Assembly (NCBI GenBank): GCA_015657435.1
Contig: JADLKH010000002.1
Coordinates: 191,774 to 206,207 of the forward strand
Source of the DNA: Synergistales bacterium
Lineage (GTDB): Bacteria > Synergistota > Synergistia > Synergistales > 79-D21
DNA length: 14,434 nucleotides
Reading direction: 5' to 3'
A program made the position numbers and the translations under genes. The first letter of the stretch is position 1; each line of letters begins with the position of its first letter. The notes under the pieces are model-generated. The model was not told the origin of the DNA, searched no databases, and saw nothing but the letters and a program-made list of their open reading frames with translations. This document shows, piece by piece, positions 7,442 through 13,508 of the stretch.

Positions 7442-8272
7442 ATGAAACGATTGACCCGACAGGAAATCCTGCAGAGACTGGGAGAAAAGATCGCGGCCCG
7501 CAAGCCGATCATCGGCGGCGGTGCAGGAACAGGCATCTCGGCCAAATGCGAGGAAGCCGGCGGCATCGACCTGATCGTCATCTACAACTCCGGCCGTTAC
7601 CGCATGGCGGGGCGCGGATCCCTCGCAGGTCTCCTTGCCTATGGGAACGCGAACGAAATCGTCAGGGAAATGGCCCTGGAAGTGATCCCGGTCGTCAAGA
7701 ACACCCCCGTCCTGGCCGGGATCAACGGGACCGATCCCTTCACCATCTGGGATCGTTTTCTCGACGACCTGCAGTCGCTGGGGTTTGCCGGCGTCCAGAA
7801 TTTCCCCACCGTCGGCTTGATCGACGGGGTTTTCAGGCAGAACCTGGAAGAGACGGGCATGGGGTACGACCTGGAGGTCGAAGCCGTTCGGCTGGCCCGT
7901 AAAAAGGACCTTCTGACAACCCCCTACGTGTTCAGTTCCGATGATGCGACAGCCATGACCCGGGCCGGTGCGGACATCATCGTCTGCCATATGGGCCTGA
8001 CAACAAAAGGGGCCATCGGGGCGAAAACTTCGAAAACGCTTGAAGAATGCGTCTCCGTCATCAACGGGTGGACCGCTGCAGCCCGGTCCGTCCGTGAGGA
8101 CGTGATTGTCCTTTGCCACGGAGGACCGATCGCCATGCCGGAGGATGCGGAATTCATCCTGAAAAGGTGCGAAGGCCTTCAGGGTTTCTACGGAGCGAGC
8201 AGCATGGAACGCCTGCCGACCGAGAAGGCCATTCGGGCGCAGGTCGAGGAGTTCGGCAAGATTTCCTTTTAG
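7442..8272 (+). CDS. Phosphoenolpyruvate hydrolase family (Tm-1 C-terminal-like) TIM-barrel protein
   Basis: TIM-barrel protein of 276 residues annotated in databases as 'PEP hydrolase family', matching the C-terminal half of plant Tm-1 and its fungal homologues. Visible blocks: [20 protein letters not shown] (residues 22-41), [17 protein letters not shown] (44-60), [11 protein letters not shown] (64-74), [11 protein letters not shown] (90-100), [13 protein letters not shown] (117-129), [12 protein letters not shown] (183-194), [16 protein letters not shown] and [14 protein letters not shown]. The glycine-rich strand ends and the acidic and histidine residues are consistent with binding a phosphorylated or dicarboxylic ligand, as in PEP mutase-like barrels. 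PEP hydrolysis itself is not demonstrated by anything here. ATG 7442 follows AAAGGAGG at an eight-base spacing. It forms a two-gene unit with the Tm-1-like gene and is followed by a strong terminator. Confidence 0.88.
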   Translation: MKRLTRQEILQRLGEKIAARKPIIGGGAGTGISAKCEEAGGIDLIVIYNSGRYRMAGRGSLAGLLAYGNANEIVREMALEVIPVVKNTPVLAGINGTDPFTIWDRFLDDLQSLGFAGVQNFPTVGLIDGVFRQNLEETGMGYDLEVEAVRLARKKDLLTTPYVFSSDDATAMTRAGADIIVCHMGLTTKGAIGAKTSKTLEECVSVINGWTAAARSVREDVIVLCHGGPIAMPEDAEFILKRCEGLQGFYGASSMERLPTEKAIRAQVEEFGKISF

Positions 8273-8300
8273 TGAACGGAAACGGGCGCTTCCGAAGGAA

Positions 8301-8341
8301 GGAGGGACTTTCATGCGAAGGTCCCTCCTCTGTTCTTTTTT
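8301..8341 (+). terminator. Strong intrinsic terminator after the Tm-1-like/TIM-barrel unit
   Basis: GGAGGGAC (8301-8308) pairs perfectly with GTCCCTCC (8321-8328); flanking TT/AA can extend it with one bulged base. The tract TCTGTTCTTTTTT follows. It begins 29 bp after the TIM-barrel stop codon. The rest of 8342-8538 shows no convincing gene. Confidence 0.88.
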
Positions 8342-8466
8342 CGCCCGCTGACGAGCGGTTCGACCCGTTAAACGGAACCGCCCCGTATCGGCGTGAAGGA
8401 AACAAAGTCATCGAATCCGGGGGAACAAGCAGGCTCTCGGCGGTGAAAGGTCGCATGGGTCATACG

Positions 8467-8498
8467 AAAAGGGAACCCCCGTAAAGAGGATTCCCCTG
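8467..8498 (-). terminator. Possible terminator for the rsgA transcript
   Basis: On the minus strand AGGGGAATCC, a loop, then GGTTCCCTTTTC can form a stem with bulges, with a short U-run at the end. It lies about 40 bp past the GNAT remnant. The U-run is weak, so confidence is limited. Confidence 0.35.
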
Positions 8499-8538
8499 TT
8501 CCGCGTTTTTAGGTTTTGTGCTGATACCCGACCGGTCG

Positions 8539-8713
8539 CTAGAAACAATCGATTTCCCCGTGAACCTTCGCGAGAGCGTCCGGAACGAGCTCACAGGCCA
8601 TCACATCCTCAACGGGGATCTCATGGTTGTACGTGATTCCGAAATCCGCTAGCTCCGGGATAGACCAGGTCATGGATCTCTTCAAAGTCTTCCTGTGTTT
8701 CCCTGCGAATCAT
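8539..8713 (-). pseudogene. Remnant of a GNAT family (YhbS-like) N-acetyltransferase with internal deletion
   Basis: The reading frame from ATG 8713 begins MIRRETQEDFEEIHDLV, the usual first strand and helix of a GNAT enzyme, then stops at codon 31. In a second frame of the same strand the sequence reads IPELADFGITYNHEIP, then VEDVMACELVPDAL and a TAG at 8541-8539; this resembles the C-terminus of YhbS-like acetyltransferases (FGI, then a P-x-x-x-FMA-x-x-L pattern). The two pieces are in different frames, and the roughly 100 codons between them, including the acetyl-CoA binding region, are absent. An internal deletion of about 0.3 kb in a gene of about 165 codons would explain this. Its ATG overlaps the rsgA stop in an ATGA junction, so it was once translationally coupled to rsgA. 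No function is expected now. Confidence 0.72.
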
Positions 8714-9837
8714 CACCGGTAATCCCTCCCCTGCTTTTTGCCGCGGGGCACGGGATTTTCCCTGCACATTTTCGCCTTCGCCAATTTCCGCGCATTTTTG
8801 ATCCCGCCCACTTCCGCAAACATGGCCGTGATCTTTTCAGTCTCGATCTGTCTTGAATTCAACCCCTCATACTTCTTTTCCTTTTTCAGCTTTAAATAAT
8901 TGGCAAGCCGTTCCGGGGACAGAAACCCATCGTGTACGGCTTTTTGCACGGCACAGTTGGGTTCGCGGGTATGCGTGCAATCGCGGAACCTGCATCCCGC
9001 AGACAGTTCGTCGATGTCGGCAAAGGCTCTTGCAAGGTCGGCGCTTTCAATCCCGATCTCTCTCATTCCAGGGGTGTCGATCACGATACCGCCACCGGGA
9101 AGGGCGATCAGTTCCCGGCTGGTCGTCGTGTGCCGGCCTCGGTCGTCGCTTCCGATTTCCCGGACCTTGAGCGCATCACGCCCGATAAGCCGATTGATCA
9201 GGGTCGATTTGCCGACACCGGATGAGCCGATGAAGGCGATCGTCCTGCCGTGGGCCAGATAGTTCAGGACGGGTTTGTATCCATCCTCAGCCAGGCTCGA
9301 AGTGACAAGCACATCCACCCCGCAGGCGATCTTCTCGATTTCCGGCAGCCTTCGGGAAAGATCATCGCCGCACAAGTCCGCCTTGGTGAGTACGATAACC
9401 GGAACAGCCCCGCTATCCCAGGCAATTCCAAGATAACGTTCCACCCTGCGGAGGTTGAAATCGCTGTTGAGCGACATGCAGATAAACACCGTGTCGATGT
9501 TTGAAGCGACAACCTGTTCATTGTTCGATGTTCCGGCCGCCTTCCTGACAAAAGCGCTTTTCCTCGTCAGGACATGGTGGATGATTGCGTTCCCAAAGGC
9601 GTCCTCGTTCCGGTCAAGCATGACAAAGTCGCCCACGGCTGGAAAATCCGACAACGTTTTCGCATCAAAACGAAGTTTGCCGGATATTTCCGCCGCCAAT
9701 TCGCCGTCCTCTGTGACGACCCTGTATAGGTCCTTGTATTGGGAAATAACGCGCCCGACATATAGACCCGAATATAAAGCAGACTCAGTGATGAACCGCT
9801 GGCTGAGCCCGATACTATCCATATTTGTCTGTTTCAA
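8713..9837 (-). CDS. rsgA: Ribosome small subunit-dependent GTPase A (RsgA/YjeQ)
   Basis: Circularly permuted GTPase that checks late 30S ribosomal subunit maturation. From the TTG start it has 374 residues. An OB-fold (about 20-95) holds GRVISQYKDLYRVV. The permuted G motifs follow in the diagnostic order: G4 TKAD (151-154), G1 GSSGVGKST (204-212), G2 in GRHTTT, and G3 DTPG (254-257). The C-terminal zinc site is CRFRDCTHTREPNC (Cys282, Cys287, His289, Cys295). The lysine/arginine-rich tail (KLAKAKMCRENPVPRGKK) suits rRNA binding. I place the start at TTG 9837 because GGAGGAG lies exactly six bases upstream; a TTG at 9852 would overlap that site, and ATG 9822 would be 21 bases away. The long N-terminal extension before the OB-fold is mildly unusual. 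It was followed by a coupled GNAT gene, now degraded. Confidence 0.95.
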   Translation of the reverse strand: MKQTNMDSIGLSQRFITESALYSGLYVGRVISQYKDLYRVVTEDGELAAEISGKLRFDAKTLSDFPAVGDFVMLDRNEDAFGNAIIHHVLTRKSAFVRKAAGTSNNEQVVASNIDTVFICMSLNSDFNLRRVERYLGIAWDSGAVPVIVLTKADLCGDDLSRRLPEIEKIACGVDVLVTSSLAEDGYKPVLNYLAHGRTIAFIGSSGVGKSTLINRLIGRDALKVREIGSDDRGRHTTTSRELIALPGGGIVIDTPGMREIGIESADLARAFADIDELSAGCRFRDCTHTREPNCAVQKAVHDGFLSPERLANYLKLKKEKKYEGLNSRQIETEKITAMFAEVGGIKNARKLAKAKMCRENPVPRGKKQGRDYR

Positions 9838-9843
9838 CTTTAT

Positions 9844-9878
9844 CTCCTCCAAAAGTTATATTTCTCGACTTTTGGGAG
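9844..9878 (-). promoter_or_regulatory. Hairpin sequestering the rsgA ribosome-binding site
   Basis: CTCCAAAAGT (9847-9856) and ACTTTTGGGAG (9868-9878) are complementary over ten pairs with one bulged G, around an 11-base loop. In the rsgA mRNA the 3' arm ACUUUUGGAG contains the first half of GGAGGAG, so the stem would hide the Shine-Dalgarno sequence. Just upstream the octamer GCATACAC occurs twice (9879-9886, 9901-9908), with GGGAGG and CCTCCC on the outer sides. Confidence 0.5.
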
Positions 9879-9989
9879 GCATACACATTCCCTACCCTTT
9901 GCATACACCTCCCCATCGTGCTGCAATCTCCACGGTACGCACATTAAACATAAAACAGCCACTCCTTTCAGTGATGTCATTCTCTCCCG

Positions 9990-10826
9990 CTAAGCGCCAT
10001 GGGTCCTGACGAGTTCGTAGACGTCTGTCCGCAGGTGCTTGAGCAGCGGCAACTGTTCACGGACATCGTGGACACGGGACAAATTCAGTTCCGCAACGCA
10101 CACGCCCGGTTTTTCATCCATCTGGCTGACCACCTGTCCCCAGGGGTCGGTGACAATGCTGTGCCCCCACGAGATGTACGAGGCCGTTTCATCCCGGGCC
10201 GGAGCCGTTCCTATCGCGAAGACCTGGTTGTTGAGGGCCTGGGAACGAAACATCGTTTCCCAGTGGGCGGGACCGGTGGTCATATTGAACGCGGCAGGAA
10301 CAAGAATGACCTGTGCCCCATCCAGGGCCATCAGCCGCCCCAGCTCCGGGAAGCGGAAATCGTAGCAGACGCAGAGACCGAATGTGCCAAACTCCGTCTC
10401 GAATGTCGTTACGGCATTGCCGGCAGCCAGGGTTTCCGATTCCTTGAATCGCTGGCCGCCCCTCACGTCGATGTCGAACAGGTGCATCTTGCGGTGCTTC
10501 GCGACCTGCCTGCCCGACCGATCAAAGACATAGGCCGTGTTGTGAATCTGCCCGGACGGGTCACGCTCCGGCATGGATCCTGCGGAAAAGTTGACGTGAT
10601 GAGCTCGGGCCAGGTCGGAACACGCTTTCCACATCGGCCCCTGTTCCTCTTCCGCGTAACGCGGAAAATTCTCCACCTGATACGGGCAGCAGAACATTTC
10701 GGGGAACATCACGAAGTCTACACCCAGAGGTGCGATTTCACTGAACGTTCGCTCCAGCAGGGCAATCGTTTCGCTTTTATCGACAGGAACAGGCAATTGA
10801 CACTGTGCGATTTTCATCGTTGTCAT
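9990..10826 (-). CDS. Carbon-nitrogen hydrolase (nitrilase superfamily, Nit2/omega-amidase-like)
   Basis: Cytoplasmic amidase of 278 residues, the normal length for Nit2-type enzymes. The catalytic triad is visible: Glu43 in VMFPEMF, Lys113 in AKHRKMHLFDID, and Cys154 in LCVCYDFRFPEL. The stretch KMHLFDID followed by FKESETLAAG, and PAAFNMTTGPAHWE, are characteristic of the omega-amidase (Nit2/YafV) and Nit1 branch. Omega-amidase hydrolyses 2-oxoglutaramate or 2-oxosuccinamate, which arise when glutamine or asparagine serves as a transaminase donor, so the enzyme could complement aminotransferases in an amino-acid fermenter; deaminated glutathione is an alternative substrate. ATG 10826 follows GAAGGAGGGAG at seven bases; ATG 10817 is a less well placed alternative. 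It is transcribed divergently from grdA across 138 bp. Confidence 0.92.
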   Translation of the reverse strand: MTTMKIAQCQLPVPVDKSETIALLERTFSEIAPLGVDFVMFPEMFCCPYQVENFPRYAEEEQGPMWKACSDLARAHHVNFSAGSMPERDPSGQIHNTAYVFDRSGRQVAKHRKMHLFDIDVRGGQRFKESETLAAGNAVTTFETEFGTFGLCVCYDFRFPELGRLMALDGAQVILVPAAFNMTTGPAHWETMFRSQALNNQVFAIGTAPARDETASYISWGHSIVTDPWGQVVSQMDEKPGVCVAELNLSRVHDVREQLPLLKHLRTDVYELVRTHGA

Positions 10827-10881
10827 CAGCGTTCTCCCTCCTTCTCTCGCCCGGATGGCCGCCTATTGAAAACTTTAGCAA

Positions 10882-10901
10882 ATTTCCATGCGATGGGAAA
10901 T
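10882..10901. promoter_or_regulatory. Inverted repeat, candidate operator in the grdA promoter
   Basis: ATTTCCAT (10882-10889), GCG, then ATGGGAAAT (10893-10901) form an inverted repeat with one extra G. It ends 11 bp before the grdA -10 hexamer, covering where a -35 element would be, and also lies upstream of the divergent nitrilase gene. A regulator here could control both genes. Confidence 0.45.
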
Positions 10902-10912
10902 AGCGTAACGGC

Positions 10913-10918
10913 TATAAT
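10913..10918 (+). promoter_or_regulatory. grdA promoter -10 element
   Basis: An exact TATAAT lies 47 bp before the grdA ATG, predicting a leader of about 40 nt. No good -35 hexamer is found at a 16-18 bp spacing; the inverted repeat occupies that place, which suggests activator dependence or repression. Confidence 0.55.
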
Positions 10919-10964
10919 AGGTTAAGCTTGCAGGTGACTAAATTCATACAAGGAGGTGAAATCC

Positions 10965-11441
10965 ATGGGGAAGCTGGCTGGGAAAAAGGTTGTTCTTCTC
11001 GGTGAAAGGGACGGTGTCCCTGCACCGGCGATGGAGACCTGCCTGAAGTCTTCGGGCGCCGACATCGTTTTTTCCGTGACTGAATGCTTTGTCTGAACCG
11101 CCGCCGGTGCCATGGACCTGCAGAATCAGCAACGCGTCAAGGACGCGGCTGAGAAATTCGGAGCAGAAAATGTCGTCGTGATCCTGGGCTCCTCCGATGC
11201 CGAAGGCGCGGAGATCTATGCCGAAACGGTTGCGAACGGCGATCCGACTTTCGCAGGTCCCCTGGCTGGAGTCCCGTTGGGACTCGCTGTTTACCACGTT
11301 TTCGAAGAAGCGATTCGGGAAGAGGCGGATGCAGCCCTTTGGGAAGAGCAGATCAGCATGATGGAAATGGTCCTCGACACCGAAGCCCTCGCAAAGGCTG
11401 TCGCGGGCATGCGTGAGCAGTACAGCAAGTTCGTCATCTAG
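10965..11441 (+). CDS. grdA: Glycine/sarcosine/betaine reductase complex selenoprotein A (UGA-encoded Sec44)
   Basis: GrdA is the small selenoprotein that takes the carboxymethyl group from substrate-specific protein B as a selenoether and passes it to protein C, releasing acetyl phosphate. The frame from ATG 10965 (AAGGAGGTGA just upstream) runs 43 codons to TGA 11094-11096 and continues in frame to TAG 11441, giving 158 residues, the family length. Homology is continuous across the TGA: VVFS-like strand, then [17 protein letters not shown], which is the GrdA active site with Cys41-x-x-Sec44. After it come [34 protein letters not shown] and MMEMVLD. Gene finders that treat TGA as a stop would miss the N-terminus or call a 109-residue fragment from ATG 11112. 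No grdB, grdC, grdD, grdE or thioredoxin genes are adjacent. It looks monocistronic, with its own -10 box and terminator. Confidence 0.96.
11103..11121 (+). other. Candidate bacterial SECIS hairpin within grdA
   Basis: GCCGGT (11103-11108) pairs with ACCTGC (11116-11121) apart from one C-U mismatch, leaving loop GCCATGG. It starts six bases after the UGA, in the coding region where bacterial SelB-binding hairpins sit. The stem is short, so the true SECIS may include more flanking bases; its existence is required by the UGA, the exact fold is inferred. Confidence 0.45.
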
Positions 11442-11488
11442 GCATCGCATCGTTTACCATCCTCATCATCGCGCATAGAACGAAGCGA

Positions 11489-11520
11489 GGGGGACCCGGT
11501 TCCTGCACGGTCCCCCCTTT
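11489..11520 (+). terminator. Intrinsic terminator after grdA
   Basis: GGGGGACC (11489-11496) pairs perfectly with GGTCCCCC (11509-11516) across a 12-base loop, followed by CTTT. The T-run is short, but the eight-pair GC-rich stem lies 48 bp after the grdA stop. The remaining space to 11711 holds no convincing gene. Confidence 0.7.
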
Positions 11521-11711
11521 CAACCTGGATCCGGAGCATGTCGTTCCAGCTTTCCTCGAAAGCCCCGCCGTCGCAGGCCGTAACCCCCTACGAAGACCGA
11601 CCGCTGCCTCTGGTTCCCTCCGAGTTTCATGAATGCGGCTCTCGATCATCGCTTTTCGCCTATTCCTGCCGATCGAAGGAGTCTCCGCCGAACGAAAGGA
11701 ATCGCGTGAAG

Positions 11712-13190
11712 CTACAATTCGACGGTCTTCGTCGCGATATTCCTGCAGAAATCCCGATCATGCTCGACGAAAAGGATCGTCGGCGAGTATTCCAGCAGCA
11801 ATTCCTCGATCTGGATACGGGAAAAGACGTCGATGAAATTCAACGGCTCGTCCCAAATGTGCAAATGCTTCTTTTCGCATAAGCTCCTGGCGATCAGGAC
11901 CTTCTTCTTTTGCCCGGCGCTGAAATCGGACATATCCATCCCAAAATGGTCCCTCGAAAAATCCAGCTTTCTCAGCATCGACCTGAAAAGGGTCCCATCA
12001 ACACCGTTTTCCTTGGCGTAATCGTCCAGGCTGCCCTGAAGGAAGGACGTCTCCTGCAAAACCGTGGAGATTTCCAGTTGGCTTCCTTTCCGGAAGGTTC
12101 CCGTGTACCGGATGTCGTCCCCACGGAGCAACCGGACCAGGCTCGATTTGCCCGATCCGTTCCTTCCGGTCAGCGCAATGCGGTCCCCCTGGTCGATCGT
12201 GAAGCTGACCTCCCGGCAGGCCATCCTGGAGCCATAGAAAATCGAAACCTTCTCCAGTTCGGCAAGCCGTTTCCCGTGATAGCCGAGCTGGAAGATCTTC
12301 AGCTTTTCCGTATCCTCGATATCCTTCAGGAGCTTCTTCTTTTCCTCGATCGCGGATTGCTGCCGATTCTCGATCGATTTGGAGCGTTTCATCATCTTGG
12401 CGGCCTTGTGGCCGATGTACCCCCTGTCCGGCCTGAGCCCGGCATTTCTCGTTCCGAACTTCGTCTTTTCGACTTCCCTAGACCAATGGTTCGTCCGTCG
12501 GGCGGATTCGGACAGGCGGACGATTTCCTTCCTGAGTTTCTCGTTCTCGGACAGCTCCAGCGTGTCTTGCCTCGTCTTGTTTTCCCACCAGCTCGAAAAA
12601 TCACCTTTCTGGAGATCGATCTTCGTTTTGTTGATCGAGAGGATATGGTCGACGCAGTCGTCCAGGAATGCCCGGTCGTGGGAAACAAGGATAAATCCCC
12701 GCTTGGAGGAGAGGTACTCGCTGACGGTTTTCCGGCCGTCCATGTCGAGATGGTTCGTCGGTTCGTCGATCAGCAGAAAATTGTTCTCCCTGAGAAACAG
12801 GCATGCAAGCAGCACTTTCGTCTGTTCCCCGTAGGACAGCGTCTGAAAAGAACGATACAGGGCCTCTCCGTCAACCTGCAGCAGGGAAAGTTCCCGCTCG
12901 ACTTCCCAAAGGAGACTGCCCGGGAGAATTCGGCGAATGACATCGATCGTGTCAAGCCTCCCCGGTCTGACGTCGAAGGGGAAATAATCGAAATGGACTT
13001 TCGACGCAATTTGGCCATCGTAGTCGTATTTGCCAAGCAGCAGGTTGAGGAATGTCGTCTTGCCCCTGCCGTTCCTTCCGATAAACCCCAGCTTCCAGTC
13101 CGTGTCGATCTGTAGGGTGACATTTTCGAATACTCTGGTACCGCTGCCTTCGTAGGCGAAGGTGAGATTCCTTACATCGATCAAGGACAT
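11712..13190 (-). CDS. Lsa family ABC-F ribosomal protection protein
   Basis: Soluble twin-ATPase of 492 residues, the same length class as Lsa(A/B/C/E). ABC-F proteins bind the ribosomal E site and displace antibiotics from the peptidyl transferase centre; Lsa members protect against lincosamides, streptogramin A and pleuromutilins. The N-terminus (MSLIDVRNLTFAYEG, then QIDTDWKLGFIGRNGRGKTT) is nearly that of Lsa proteins. First ATPase: Walker A GRNGRGKTT (38-46), signature LSYGEQ (118-123), Walker B LLIDEPTNHLD (139-149), switch His171. The inter-domain linker (about 190-305), with RRTNHWSREVEKTK and GYIGHKAAKMMKR, is the antibiotic-facing arm. Second ATPase: Walker A GRNGSGKSS (342-350), signature FSAGQ (423-427), Walker B HIWDEP (444-449). 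There is no membrane domain, so it is not a transporter. AGGAGG lies seven bases before ATG 13190. Base composition resembles its neighbours, so recent transfer is not evident. Confidence 0.93.
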   Translation of the reverse strand: MSLIDVRNLTFAYEGSGTRVFENVTLQIDTDWKLGFIGRNGRGKTTFLNLLLGKYDYDGQIASKVHFDYFPFDVRPGRLDTIDVIRRILPGSLLWEVERELSLLQVDGEALYRSFQTLSYGEQTKVLLACLFLRENNFLLIDEPTNHLDMDGRKTVSEYLSSKRGFILVSHDRAFLDDCVDHILSINKTKIDLQKGDFSSWWENKTRQDTLELSENEKLRKEIVRLSESARRTNHWSREVEKTKFGTRNAGLRPDRGYIGHKAAKMMKRSKSIENRQQSAIEEKKKLLKDIEDTEKLKIFQLGYHGKRLAELEKVSIFYGSRMACREVSFTIDQGDRIALTGRNGSGKSSLVRLLRGDDIRYTGTFRKGSQLEISTVLQETSFLQGSLDDYAKENGVDGTLFRSMLRKLDFSRDHFGMDMSDFSAGQKKKVLIARSLCEKKHLHIWDEPLNFIDVFSRIQIEELLLEYSPTILFVEHDRDFCRNIATKTVEL

Positions 13191-13197
13191 TCCATTT

Positions 13198-13295
13198 CCT
13201 CCTGAGCAGACGGAACACCGTGACTGAGGATTTTAACAACTTTACCATTCCAGGAGCTTCCCTCAGCACGAAGCGGGGCCGCAGGACAGCGTCAT
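13198..13295 (-). promoter_or_regulatory. Candidate translational attenuator in the lsa-like gene leader
   Basis: A 10-codon ORF (ATG 13295 to TGA 13263; MTLSCGPASC) lies in the leader. Its end contains CUGAGG (13266-13261), complementary to CCUCAG (13229-13224). The second segment, as UCCUCAG, can instead pair with CUCAGGA (13206-13200) at the Shine-Dalgarno site with one mismatch, enclosing ACGG-UGUU-CCGU. These two exclusive folds are the usual layout of drug-sensing attenuators: a ribosome stalled on the leader would free the AGGAGG. The leader ORF's own ribosome-binding site is poor (GAGG two bases before ATG), which lowers confidence. Confidence 0.42.
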
Positions 13296-13353
13296 TGCCT
13301 CGAAAGTTGTCTTTTAGTCAATGATTTATTTTTTTATTTACTATCTATAGGTC

Positions 13354-13382
13354 TTGCAAAGTTAGCCTTATCCGTCTATACT
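13354..13382 (+). promoter_or_regulatory. Sigma-70-type promoter pointing into the gene-poor 13.4-13.7 kb region
   Basis: TTGCAA (13354-13359), a spacer of exactly 17 bp, and TATACT (13377-13382; five of six matches to TATAAT), with AT-rich DNA upstream (13320-13350). Transcription would start near 13389. TTGCAA is palindromic and could also serve as a -35 for the minus-strand lsa-like gene. Confidence 0.6.
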
Positions 13383-13443
13383 GTGTCTCACGAGATAGGA
13401 CATGACGTGGCAGGGCTACCACGGCAAAGTTTGGGAAACCACG

Positions 13444-13508
13444 GCCGGTACGGCTCGTCAAGGCACGGCTGTCCAAGGCACGGCAGACGAAGCACGACAT
13501 GGCACGGA
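13444..13508 (+). repeat. Degenerate 15-bp tandem repeat with ACGGC core
   Basis: CAAGGCACGGC occurs exactly at 13459-13469 and again 15 bp later at 13474-13484. Weaker copies continue the same period at 13444-13454 (7 of 11) and about 13488-13498 (8 of 11), and further ACGGC cores lie just upstream near 13420 and 13441. It falls in the putative transcript and outside any convincing gene. Confidence 0.6.

Noticed and set aside
6914..8314. A 466-codon minus-strand ORF opposite the Tm-1-like and TIM-barrel genes
   Set aside because: It spans two well-supported opposite-strand genes and their junction, and its sequence matches no domain I know.
11112..11441. A separate 109-residue protein starting at ATG 11112
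   Set aside because: It is the C-terminal part of GrdA; similarity continues upstream through the UGA, and no ribosome-binding site precedes this ATG.
11521..11711. Possible small genes between the grdA terminator and the ABC-F stop (ORFs near 11538 plus and 11649 minus)
   Set aside because: No convincing ribosome-binding sites or recognisable motifs; both extend antisense into neighbours.
11910..13115. A 401-codon plus-strand ORF opposite the ABC-F gene
   Set aside because: Antisense shadow of a gene with clear ATPase motifs; no recognisable domains of its own.
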